A DNA stretch of 5,841 bases from Bacteroidia bacterium (GTDB lineage Bacteria > Bacteroidota > Bacteroidia > Bacteroidales > Dysgonomonadaceae). Shown here piece after piece: positions 1-5,621 of this stretch. Location: assembly GCA_030539475.1 (NCBI GenBank), contig JAUNRY010000145.1, positions 1-5,841 of the forward strand, written 5' to 3'. The notes under the pieces are model-generated. The model had not been told where the DNA came from. It saw only the letters and a list, made by a program, of their open reading frames with translations, and searched no databases. The position numbers and the translations under genes were made by a program. Within the stretch, counting starts at the first letter, position 1; every line of letters begins with the position of its first letter.

Positions 1-476
1 CCCCATACCTCCAAAATTGTAGCACCTGAAGATAACAAAGAACTCGCATACTCTCCAGCTATCTTGCCTATTTGATAGCTATCGCCCCCTACATATGATG
101 TGTATTCATCAGAATTAATTTTTCTATCTACGATTATGGTTGGAATGCCGGCTCTGTATGCTTCAACCGCAATTGGTGTAATAAAATCGGATTCATTCGG
201 GGAGATGATTAATACGTCGACTTTTTTATTCATCAGTTCCCTAATCTGTTCAACCTGAAGTTGATTGTTCTCATGAGCATCTTTTAAAAGAATGACTAGG
301 TTATCGTAATTTGATGCTTCAATATTCATTTCTATTTCCATAGCTTGTCTCCAGACATCATCTGTCATGCATTGCGAGAAACCTATGACATATTGTTTTT
401 CCGATCTCTCTTTGCAAGCAATAAAATAAACGATCGTCAAAAGCAAAAGAATTATATGGGAAGTTTTTACCTGCAT
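1..476 (-). CDS. N-terminal part of a lipoprotein with a periplasmic sugar-binding domain, probably the sensor of a hybrid two-component regulator (runs off the window)
   Basis: The reading frame opens at ATG 476-474 and stays open to base 1, giving 158 complete codons. Residues 1-21 form a lipoprotein signal peptide: basic start, hydrophobic core LLLLTIVYFIA, lipobox F-I-A-C with Cys21 as the predicted lipidated residue. From residue 29 (YVIGFSQC) the sequence follows a type I periplasmic-binding-protein fold of the LacI/RbsB kind (Peripla_BP_4): first beta strand, VWRQAM helix, VDVLIISPNE at 87-96, GIPTIIVDRKI at 110-120 with the Asp-Arg typical of sugar binding, and VGGDSYQIGK at 129-138. 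In Bacteroidota, an IGFSQC...DVWR start on a lipoprotein is characteristic of hybrid sensor kinases that read a periplasmic sugar and control its utilisation genes (recalled family knowledge). A stand-alone binding lipoprotein remains possible because the kinase part would lie outside the window. The gene is separated from the upstream permease by 51 bases and probably has its own promoter. The ligand cannot be inferred. Confidence 0.85.
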   Translation of the reverse strand, partial: MQVKTSHIILLLLTIVYFIACKERSEKQYVIGFSQCMTDDVWRQAMEIEMNIEASNYDNLVILLKDAHENNQLQVEQIRELMNKKVDVLIISPNESDFITPIAVEAYRAGIPTIIVDRKINSDEYTSYVGGDSYQIGKIAGEYASSLLSSGATILEVW

Positions 477-499
477 GATGAAGTAGTAAGATAAAACAA

Positions 500-507
500 C
501 AAAGATA
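500..507 (-). promoter_or_regulatory. Candidate Bacteroidota -7 box for the sugar-binding/sensor gene
   Basis: Read on the minus strand, bases 507-500 are TATCTTTG, a full match to the Bacteroidota sigma-ABfr -7 consensus TAnnTTTG. It lies in the 51-base gap between the permease stop (528) and the sensor start (476), giving an expected leader of roughly 15-20 bases. I found no convincing TTTG-type -33 element at the usual 19-21 base spacing; that stretch is A-rich. The box is placed sensibly but an eight-base match in AT-rich DNA is weak evidence on its own. Confidence 0.35.
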
Positions 508-527
508 ATGAAATTTCTTTCTTTGTT

Positions 528-1343
528 TTATTCTTTTTTTATTATTGCTTTTATCCCCTTCCCCACAAAAAACAGCACAATCAGCACAAAAATAATGAAC
601 GCTCCCGACGGTACATTCAGGTAATACGACAACAGCAGCCCAATAACACACGCCACAAAACTAATTCCTACGGAAAGAGAAATTATTCGGGAATAATTCA
701 CGGTAAAAAGGTTGGCCGTCATTTGCGGAACGGTGATGAGCGACATCAGCAGCACAATTCCCACCAAACGAATGCTCAGCACGATGGTTACGGCAATAAA
801 AAGCATCATGGCGTATTCAATAAACTGGGTATTTACTCGTCGGGTTTGAGCAAACTGCGTATCGAACGATACCGATACAATGGCATGATAATTAACCGCA
901 AAGAACAGAAAAAGAATGGCGGAAAGTATAACAAGCGCAACAATATCGGTTTGAGTGATGGTAAGGATATTTCCGAAAAGATATTCCGATAGGTTGGGCG
1001 CATAACCGGGCGTGAGAAACGTGAGCATAATGCCGATAGCCATTCCCAGCGACCAGAAAACGGCAATGGCCGAGTCTTCGCGCACGCCCTGTTTTTGAGA
1101 CATCCACTGGATACCGAAAGCCGAAAAAACAGAAAACACCATGGCCGAAAAAATGGGATTCAAGCCAAAATAAAAACCTATGCCCAGCCCGCCAAACGAA
1201 GCGTGAGTAATGCCGCCGCTGATAAAAACCAACCGGCGCGTAACCACATACGTGCCTATAATGCCGCAGGCAATACTCGCGAAAAGGCTTCCCAACAACG
1301 CGTTGCGAAAAAAAGCGTAGTTTAGCAGTTCAAGAATGTTCAT
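528..1343 (-). CDS. znuB: Metal-ion ABC transporter permease, ABC-3 family (ZnuB/MntB-like)
   Basis: This 271-residue protein is an integral inner-membrane permease of the ABC-3 family, which imports zinc, manganese or iron using a separate ATPase and binding protein. It has about eight or nine hydrophobic segments, roughly at residues 14-34, 40-60, 61-80, 92-111, 133-151, 176-196, 194-214, 220-241 and 246-262. Family landmarks are VTRRLVFISGGITHASFGG (34-52), the cytoplasmic loop that docks on the ATPase; EYLFGNILTIT (120-130); and IRLVGIVLLMSLITVPQMTA (191-210). The length is normal for the family. The start fits because NYAFFRNALLGSL aligns with family N-termini. It is 69 bases downstream of the small membrane-protein gene and reads in the same direction, so co-transcription is likely. 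No ATPase or metal-binding protein gene follows: the next gene is an unrelated sugar sensor. Metal specificity cannot be read from the sequence, so the symbol denotes family only. Confidence 0.9.
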   Translation of the reverse strand: MNILELLNYAFFRNALLGSLFASIACGIIGTYVVTRRLVFISGGITHASFGGLGIGFYFGLNPIFSAMVFSVFSAFGIQWMSQKQGVREDSAIAVFWSLGMAIGIMLTFLTPGYAPNLSEYLFGNILTITQTDIVALVILSAILFLFFAVNYHAIVSVSFDTQFAQTRRVNTQFIEYAMMLFIAVTIVLSIRLVGIVLLMSLITVPQMTANLFTVNYSRIISLSVGISFVACVIGLLLSYYLNVPSGAFIIFVLIVLFFVGKGIKAIIKKE

Positions 1344-1373
1344 CTGATGCGGGTTGATGGCGAACGGGTGTTA

Positions 1374-1413
1374 ATCCCAAATCGTAAATTGTCAATCGTA
1401 ATTCCTAAATTGT
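1374..1413 (+). repeat. AT-rich intergenic repeat, copy 1 (plus orientation)
   Basis: Bases 1374-1392 read atcccaaatcgtaaattgt. All 19 bases recur in the same order on the opposite strand at 1892-1860, where a 14-base segment is inserted between the first 8 and last 11. The pattern continues degenerately here: aatcgtaa occurs at 1380-1387 and again 14 bases on at 1394-1401, and taaattgt at 1385-1392 and again at 1406-1413. The block fills most of the 69-base gap between the small membrane-protein gene and the permease gene, and its last base touches that gene's stop codon (1415-1413). It looks like a short dispersed repeat built on a CGTAAAT-like heptamer rather than coding DNA. Confidence 0.7.
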
Positions 1414-1859
1414 TACGCGTGCATTTTCGCTTCGCGCATATCGCTGACTATAAGCACTATTTCGTCTTTTATTTGGTCGGGAATAGCTATTTCTCGAAGC
1501 TGCAGGCTGCGCACCCACCTCGGTTTTTCTTCATCTACGATGGTGTAAAACACCTCGCGAAACTCTTCCACTTCCTTATCGGAATAGCCGGCAGAATCCC
1601 GAAAATGAAAACGGTCCAGCTCCTCATCGTCAAAATATTCAGGTTCTTCCTTGAAAGCGGCAATAAGGCTGTCTTTCTCGCACACTTCATGCGCACCGCA
1701 GCATCCGCTGTCTTTCTCCTCCTTGGTTCTCACATCAATGGGGGGCAAAGGAGTCTCGCGCTCCCGCGTATTTCCTTTCCGGCGTTGAATAGAATTGGAA
1801 AGGTACAACGCCAGAATAAAGAAAACTATGATGCTTGCTAAAATATATAAACTTGTCAT
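1413..1859 (-). CDS. Small single-pass membrane protein of unknown function with a Cys/His cluster
   Basis: I do not recognise a named family for this 148-residue protein. Residues 4-21 form one hydrophobic helix followed by Gln-Arg-Arg-Lys, so the remainder probably faces the cytoplasm. A charged linker (22-50) leads to SGCCGAHEVCEKDS (51-64), in which Cys53, Cys54, His57 and Cys60 are closely spaced and could bind a metal or an iron-sulfur group (inference). The C-terminal region (about 72-140) is soluble and acidic, with EYFDDEELDRF, a predicted helix YSDKEVEEFREVFYTI, then WVRSLQLREIAIPDQIKDEIVLIVSD. That regular, non-repetitive composition argues for a real domain. The ATG at 1859 is 5 bases beyond the aroA stop, which suggests translational coupling, and a metal permease follows. 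A role linked to metal handling is a guess from position and the Cys/His cluster. A 164-residue frame on the opposite strand is its shadow. Confidence 0.85.
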   Translation of the reverse strand: MTSLYILASIIVFFILALYLSNSIQRRKGNTRERETPLPPIDVRTKEEKDSGCCGAHEVCEKDSLIAAFKEEPEYFDDEELDRFHFRDSAGYSDKEVEEFREVFYTIVDEEKPRWVRSLQLREIAIPDQIKDEIVLIVSDMREAKMHA

Positions 1860-1892
1860 ACAATTTACGATTTACGGTTTGGAATTTGGGAT
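1860..1892 (-). repeat. AT-rich repeat, copy 2 (minus orientation), overlapping the aroA 3' end
   Basis: Read on the minus strand, bases 1892-1860 begin atcccaaattcc and end aaatcgtaaattgt. Relative to copy 1 (1374-1392) this is the same sequence with 14 extra bases inside and in the opposite orientation. Bases 1860-1872 are an exact 13-base inverted match to 1380-1392. It contains a tandem CGTAAAT-CGTAAAT. Most of it is translated: it supplies the last eight or so codons of aroA (ending Ile-Pro-Asn-Arg-Lys-Ser) and its TAA stop, and ends one base before the next gene's ATG. Confidence 0.7.
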
Positions 1893-3103
1893 ATGGTAAA
1901 TCCCGCTTTTATTAAATCTTCCCAAAAATTGGGATACGATTTGCTCACAACGTGCGGATCATTTATCAGAATAGACTTAAACGGAATGGCTGCCGGCGCC
2001 AGCGACATGGCCATACGGTGATCGTCGTATGTATCAATTGCCGCGTTTTCATCCACAAAGCAGCGCTCACCATCCCATTCCAGCATTTCACTCTCGGTTT
2101 CGCGCAATACGAACCCCAGTTTTTTCAGTTCTATTTTCAGCGCTTCAATCCTGTCTGTTTCTTTAATTCTCAGGCTTTGCACACCCGAAAAAATAAAAGG
2201 CACGTTCAGGAAACAGCACGTGGCGGCAAAAGTTTGCGCCAAATCGGGTTCGCCCACAAAATTATGGAAAAATTTCTTGTTGGGTTTTCTCGCTTTTCGG
2301 ATAATTACGCCGTCCGAAATATATTCGGTGGTAATGCCCAGATCGGCAAAAAGGTTTACCAGGTTGGAATCTCCCTGATAGCTGTCTTTCTGCAACCCCA
2401 GCAACGTTACTTCCGCGCCGGGACAGAGCGCCGCCATTTCGTACCAGTAAGACGCCGCCGTCCAGTCGGATTCCACCTTGAGGGTTACCGGCTTGTAAAC
2501 CTGCGGCTTTATGATTATTTTATTGTCTTCCCATTTTACTTGTACGCCGTATTGTTCCATCATTTTAATGGTGAGGTTGAGATACGGTTTCGAAATAACG
2601 TCGGTTTTTATGTTGATTATCAATCCTTTTTCCATGGTGGGAGCCACCATCATAAGGGCCGACAGAAACTGCGAACTGATATTTCCCGAAACATACACTT
2701 CTCCCCCTTTCAACCTTTTTCCCTTGATTTTCAACGGCGGGCAACCCTCGTTTTCGAGGTATTCAATATCGGCATCCAGCGCTTTCAAGGTATCCACCAG
2801 CGGATATATAGGGCGCTCGTGCATTCGTTTGGAGCCTTTAAGAATCCATTCTCCGTCCATTCCGGCAAGGAACGCGGTAAGAAAACGCATGGCGGTGCCG
2901 GCTCCTTTCACGTCGAAAACGTTGGAGTCGGAGTTAAAAGCATCTACGATGACTTGCGTGTCTTCGCAATCCGAAAGATTTTCCACCGGATTGGTGTTCA
3001 AACTTAACGCGTTCAGCACAAGCATTCTGTTGCTTATGCTCTTGGAGGCCGGAAGCTGGATGGTTGCTTTTAACTTATCGGGCGGATGAATTTTATATTG
3101 CAT
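1865..3103 (-). CDS. aroA: 3-phosphoshikimate 1-carboxyvinyltransferase (EPSP synthase)
   Basis: This cytoplasmic enzyme of the shikimate pathway joins phosphoenolpyruvate to shikimate-3-phosphate, making EPSP on the way to chorismate and the aromatic amino acids. The 412-residue length is close to the usual ~430. Diagnostic motifs appear in order: LPASKSISNR (17-26, substrate-binding Lys21, Ser22, Arg26), GAGTAMRFLTA (67-77, PEP-binding loop), ERPIYPLVD (96-104, Arg97), SGNISSQFLSAL (139-150), EPDLAQTF (285-292, with Asp287 as the likely catalytic Asp), LRIKETDRIEAL (311-322, Lys314, Glu315, Arg318), DDHRMAMSLA (360-369, Arg363) and SKSYPNFWEDL (387-397, Lys388). No key residue is missing. 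Phe74 stands where the E. coli enzyme has Pro101. The last residues after KAGFTI are encoded by a short repeat and look like an added tail. The gene heads a closely spaced set with the small membrane protein (5-base gap) and metal permease, and a promoter-like sequence precedes it. Confidence 0.97.
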   Translation of the reverse strand: MQYKIHPPDKLKATIQLPASKSISNRMLVLNALSLNTNPVENLSDCEDTQVIVDAFNSDSNVFDVKGAGTAMRFLTAFLAGMDGEWILKGSKRMHERPIYPLVDTLKALDADIEYLENEGCPPLKIKGKRLKGGEVYVSGNISSQFLSALMMVAPTMEKGLIINIKTDVISKPYLNLTIKMMEQYGVQVKWEDNKIIIKPQVYKPVTLKVESDWTAASYWYEMAALCPGAEVTLLGLQKDSYQGDSNLVNLFADLGITTEYISDGVIIRKARKPNKKFFHNFVGEPDLAQTFAATCCFLNVPFIFSGVQSLRIKETDRIEALKIELKKLGFVLRETESEMLEWDGERCFVDENAAIDTYDDHRMAMSLAPAAIPFKSILINDPHVVSKSYPNFWEDLIKAGFTISQIPNRKS

Positions 3104-3115
3104 GCTATTTTTTCA

Positions 3116-3146
3116 CAAAAATACTAAAAAAATACGGAGTGATAAA
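3116..3146 (-). promoter_or_regulatory. Candidate Bacteroidota promoter for aroA
   Basis: On the minus strand, TATTTTTG at 3123-3116 matches the Bacteroidota -7 consensus TAnnTTTG exactly. TTTA at 3146-3143 matches three of four bases of the -33 TTTG element at a spacing of 19 bases, the spacing expected for this sigma factor. Transcription would start near 3110, only about 6-9 bases before the aroA ATG, so the leader would be very short. The -33 element overlaps one arm of a hairpin. AT-rich context makes chance matches possible, but the spacing and location support the call. Confidence 0.5.
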
Positions 3147-3164
3147 GGAATGGATTATCCTTTA
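3143..3164 (-). terminator. Small hairpin after the sialidase gene; possible weak terminator
   Basis: Bases 3143-3149 (taaagga) and 3158-3164 (tccttta) are perfect inverted repeats around an 8-base loop, starting 4 bases past the sialidase stop. In the minus-strand transcript the stem is followed, after about 11 bases, by a run of seven U. The stem is only 7 bp with two G-C pairs and the U-run is not adjacent, so this is not a textbook intrinsic terminator. Its position between sialidase and the aroA promoter fits a transcription-unit boundary. Confidence 0.3.
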
Positions 3165-3167
3165 GGT

Positions 3168-4271
3168 TTATTTAAAGCGTTTGCTGTTTATTCTTAAAAA
3201 AGTAATTTTTTCGTAAGCATTCTCCAATCCGTTTTCGAAGACGATACCTACATCGCCGTTGTTAAAAATCGCCATATCGGAATACGCGGAATGGCCTTCG
3301 TAAACCGATACTTTTGGTTGCCAGGATTCACCCCCGTCGCGGCTGATCTGGATAGTCATGTTTTTTCTGACGGTTGAGTGCGGATTTGAAAAAAGCAACG
3401 TGTCGGTAATTTTGCCGTTCCGGGTATAATTCACAATACTTCCCTGACAAACAGGCTCAATCAGCTGTTCAGCGTGTTGCAACGGGGTTAATGTTTCTCC
3501 GCCATCGGCGCTTTGTGCCTGCAACCGGTGGTTTTCCTGCCGATTCATGTTCCGCATGTTCAGTAAAACCGTTCCATTGGGAAGTTCAGTGGCAGTGCTT
3601 TCGTTTGCATTGGGAATTGTTGTGGATTCGCCTAAGTTCCACGATTTTCCGCCGTCATCGGAATACAACATCTGCGAGAAATGGTTGTGTGTGCCTGATT
3701 TCACGTGATTCGACGGCACAATTAGCCGGTTCCTGTACTGATCCGATTGTAACTGAATTCCGTGGCAAGGTCCGGTGGCATACCACGTCCAATCGTCTTT
3801 TTTCACGTCTTTCGTAATCTCAACCGGCGCCGACCAGCTCAGGCCGTCGGTATCGGAATAGATAACGAAAACGCGCCGGCCATCGCTGCCGGTTCCGGCA
3901 ATGATTTCTGCTTCGGTGTCTTCGCCCCGGTTTTCGCAATAAACAAGTATAATTCTGCCGTTTGTTTTGTCCAGGATAGGAACTGGATTTCCTGAAACGT
4001 TTCTGCCGTTATCGCGCACAAGCATAATGGGGCTCCACGATTTTCCCCCGTCAACCGAACGGCGCATTACCAAATCAATGTCGCCTGTGTCGGAACAACC
4101 GTTCTTTCGGGCTTCAGCAAAAACCAACACCGATTCCTGCTGCGTGAGAACCATTGCCGGAATTCTGAAACAGGCGTAATCGGCATCGCCTTTCCGGAAA
4201 AGGGTTTGTTCTTGCGTATAAGCAATTGAGATTTGAAAGAAAATGGCGAAAAATACAAATGCTTGTTTCAT
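3168..4271 (-). CDS. Secreted exo-alpha-sialidase (neuraminidase), glycoside hydrolase family 33
   Basis: Sialidases of this family remove terminal sialic acid from glycoproteins and glycolipids. The 367-residue protein starts with a Sec signal peptide (hydrophobic 5-17, likely cleavage near A17-Y18-T19) and has no lipobox Cys, so it is probably periplasmic. The six-bladed beta-propeller signs are clear: FRIP at 35-38 and Asp boxes at SVDGGKSW (72-79), SDTDGLSW (139-146), SDDGGKSW (204-211) and SRDGGESW (310-317), plus a degenerate one at SADGGETL (254-261). Predicted catalytic residues by family alignment are the Arg triad Arg36, Arg240 (LLNMRN) and Arg302 (TVRKNM), acid/base Asp61 (SDTGDIDLVMRRS), Glu224 (NESTATELPNG) and nucleophile Tyr330 (HSAYSDMAI). 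All are present, so it should be active. It is close to catalytic-domain size; the extra N-terminal domain of many Bacteroidota sialidases is absent. Its ATG is 2 bases after the stop of the upstream transporter gene, so the two are almost certainly co-transcribed. No sialic-acid catabolic gene is in the window. Confidence 0.95.
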   Translation of the reverse strand: MKQAFVFFAIFFQISIAYTQEQTLFRKGDADYACFRIPAMVLTQQESVLVFAEARKNGCSDTGDIDLVMRRSVDGGKSWSPIMLVRDNGRNVSGNPVPILDKTNGRIILVYCENRGEDTEAEIIAGTGSDGRRVFVIYSDTDGLSWSAPVEITKDVKKDDWTWYATGPCHGIQLQSDQYRNRLIVPSNHVKSGTHNHFSQMLYSDDGGKSWNLGESTTIPNANESTATELPNGTVLLNMRNMNRQENHRLQAQSADGGETLTPLQHAEQLIEPVCQGSIVNYTRNGKITDTLLFSNPHSTVRKNMTIQISRDGGESWQPKVSVYEGHSAYSDMAIFNNGDVGIVFENGLENAYEKITFLRINSKRFK

Positions 4272-4273
4272 GA

Positions 4274-5608
4274 TTAACCGATTAATCCGTATAAAAATAT
4301 CAGCAAAATGGCTATCGGAGCCAAAAATTTCAGAATAAAACTGTATCCCTTAAGAAAAGTTACTCCCATTGAAATTTTCCCGTTATTGGTCAATTGCGCT
4401 TGTGTGATTTTTTTATCGAGATACCAACCTACAAAAAGCGATATGAATAAACCGCCTATGGGCAGCATAAATTTTGCCGACGCCATATCCAGCAAATTAA
4501 AAAACGGCAATGAAACGGCAGATACCGTTCCCAGAACCAGCACTCCAATCACCACCAAAAGCAGCGCTTCTCTTCGGCTCATCCTGTATTCTTCGTGAAT
4601 GTAAACCGTTACAACTTCCATTAAAGATATGGTAGAGGTGAGGGCGGCAACCGACAACAGCAGAAAAAAGATGGCCGACCAAATGATGGAGCCTTGCATG
4701 TGATTGAAAAGCTCGGGAATGGTAATAAAAAGCAAACCCGGGCCGCCTTCCACCAGGTTGGAAACAATTGTATCGGGATTGGCAGCGAGCGCAAAAGCGG
4801 ATGGAAAAATAACCATTCCGGCAAGAAGAGCCACCATGGAATCGAGCACGGATACCTGTACGGCTATTTTCGTTAAATGGGTGTCGTCTCTGAAATAAGA
4901 AGCGTACGTCATCATACATCCCATTCCCAGCGATAGGGAAAAGAACGCTTGCCCCATAGCATCGAGAAAAACGGTTGATTTTACTTCCTGCAAATCGGGT
5001 TTGAAAAGGAAATTCAGGCCGGCGGCGGCACCATCCAGCGTAGTTGCTCTGATAACCATCACTATGAGAAGGAGAAACAAGACGGGCATCATTATTTTTG
5101 CCGATCTTTCTATGCCTTTCTGAACGCCTGCAAAAATAAAAAACGCGGTAAGGAGCACAAAAAATACCATTAAAACAATTTGCCGGGTGTTGTTTGCCAG
5201 CAGTTGGTTGAAATTGGCGGAAAAATCGCTAACCGTATGCAAAGTTCCTGTTATCGATTGGATAAAGTAATCTACCGTCCATCCGCAAACAACCATATAA
5301 AAACCCAAAATAACAAATCCGGTGAGTACGCCCAGCCTGCCCACCCATTTCCATTGCGTGCCGGGGGAGAGTTTATGAAAAGCGCCGGCTGCATTTGCCC
5401 GGGACGATCGGCCTACAATAAATTCGGCCACCATCAGAGGAATCCCGAAAAACAGAATGCACGCAATGTAAATAATTATAAATATTGCACCGCCACCATC
5501 GGCGGTTTCGCTCGGGAAGCGCCATATATTTCCCAACCCCACTGCCGATCCGGCCGCAGCGGCCACCATACCTAACTTGGAGCCGAAAGTAGATCTTGTT
5601 TCACTCAT
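4274..5608 (-). CDS. Sodium-dependent transporter, neurotransmitter:sodium symporter (NSS/SNF, LeuT-like) family
   Basis: A 444-residue inner-membrane symporter that uses the sodium gradient to import a small solute, usually an amino acid in bacterial members. About 11 helices are visible, roughly at 12-32, 40-62, 88-118, 142-160, 170-188, 213-235, 247-272, 304-337, 346-366, 372-393 and 421-442, the usual bacterial number. TM1 carries AGSAVGLGNIWRFP (19-32), which lines up with LeuT residue for residue: Gly20, Ala22, Val23 and Asn27 match sodium ligands. TM3 has Tyr104 at the substrate-binding LeuT Tyr108 position. TM6 has the unwound SLSLGMG (224-230), and TM8 AALTS (321-325) supplies the Na2-site Ala, Thr and Ser. 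TM7 has Asp256 and no acidic residue four positions on. The start is supported by the family N-terminus (RSTFGSKLG). It follows the yaaA remnant by 13 bases and precedes the sialidase by 2. The substrate cannot be assigned. Confidence 0.95.
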   Translation of the reverse strand: MSETRSTFGSKLGMVAAAAGSAVGLGNIWRFPSETADGGGAIFIIIYIACILFFGIPLMVAEFIVGRSSRANAAGAFHKLSPGTQWKWVGRLGVLTGFVILGFYMVVCGWTVDYFIQSITGTLHTVSDFSANFNQLLANNTRQIVLMVFFVLLTAFFIFAGVQKGIERSAKIMMPVLFLLLIVMVIRATTLDGAAAGLNFLFKPDLQEVKSTVFLDAMGQAFFSLSLGMGCMMTYASYFRDDTHLTKIAVQVSVLDSMVALLAGMVIFPSAFALAANPDTIVSNLVEGGPGLLFITIPELFNHMQGSIIWSAIFFLLLSVAALTSTISLMEVVTVYIHEEYRMSRREALLLVVIGVLVLGTVSAVSLPFFNLLDMASAKFMLPIGGLFISLFVGWYLDKKITQAQLTNNGKISMGVTFLKGYSFILKFLAPIAILLIFLYGLIG

Positions 5609-5621
5609 ATTTTTTCCGGAT

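Noticed and set aside
358..651. A 97-codon minus-strand frame spanning the gap before the sensor gene
   Set aside because: It overlaps both the permease 3' end and the sensor 5' end in another frame, and its Cys- and Lys-rich translation resembles nothing known.
1374..1413. Possible CRISPR-like or iteron array from the repeated aatcgtaa/taaattgt words
   Set aside because: Units are degenerate, only 7-14 bases long, with no unique spacers and no cas or replication genes nearby; a short dispersed repeat explains it better.
1371..1413. Promoter for the metal permease in the 69-base gap
   Set aside because: The nearest match on the minus strand, TACGATTTG, has one base too many between TA and TTTG, and the region is repeat sequence, so co-transcription with aroA is more likely.
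1347..1841. A 164-codon open frame on the plus strand opposite the small membrane protein
   Set aside because: The minus-strand frame has a sensible membrane helix, an acidic domain and an operon-like position after aroA, while the plus-strand frame has basic, low-order composition and crosses the intergenic repeat.
1952..3007. A 351-codon open frame on the plus strand
   Set aside because: It lies wholly antisense to aroA, whose protein has every EPSP synthase motif. The plus-strand product is rich in His, Arg and Phe with no recognisable domain, as expected from a shadow frame.
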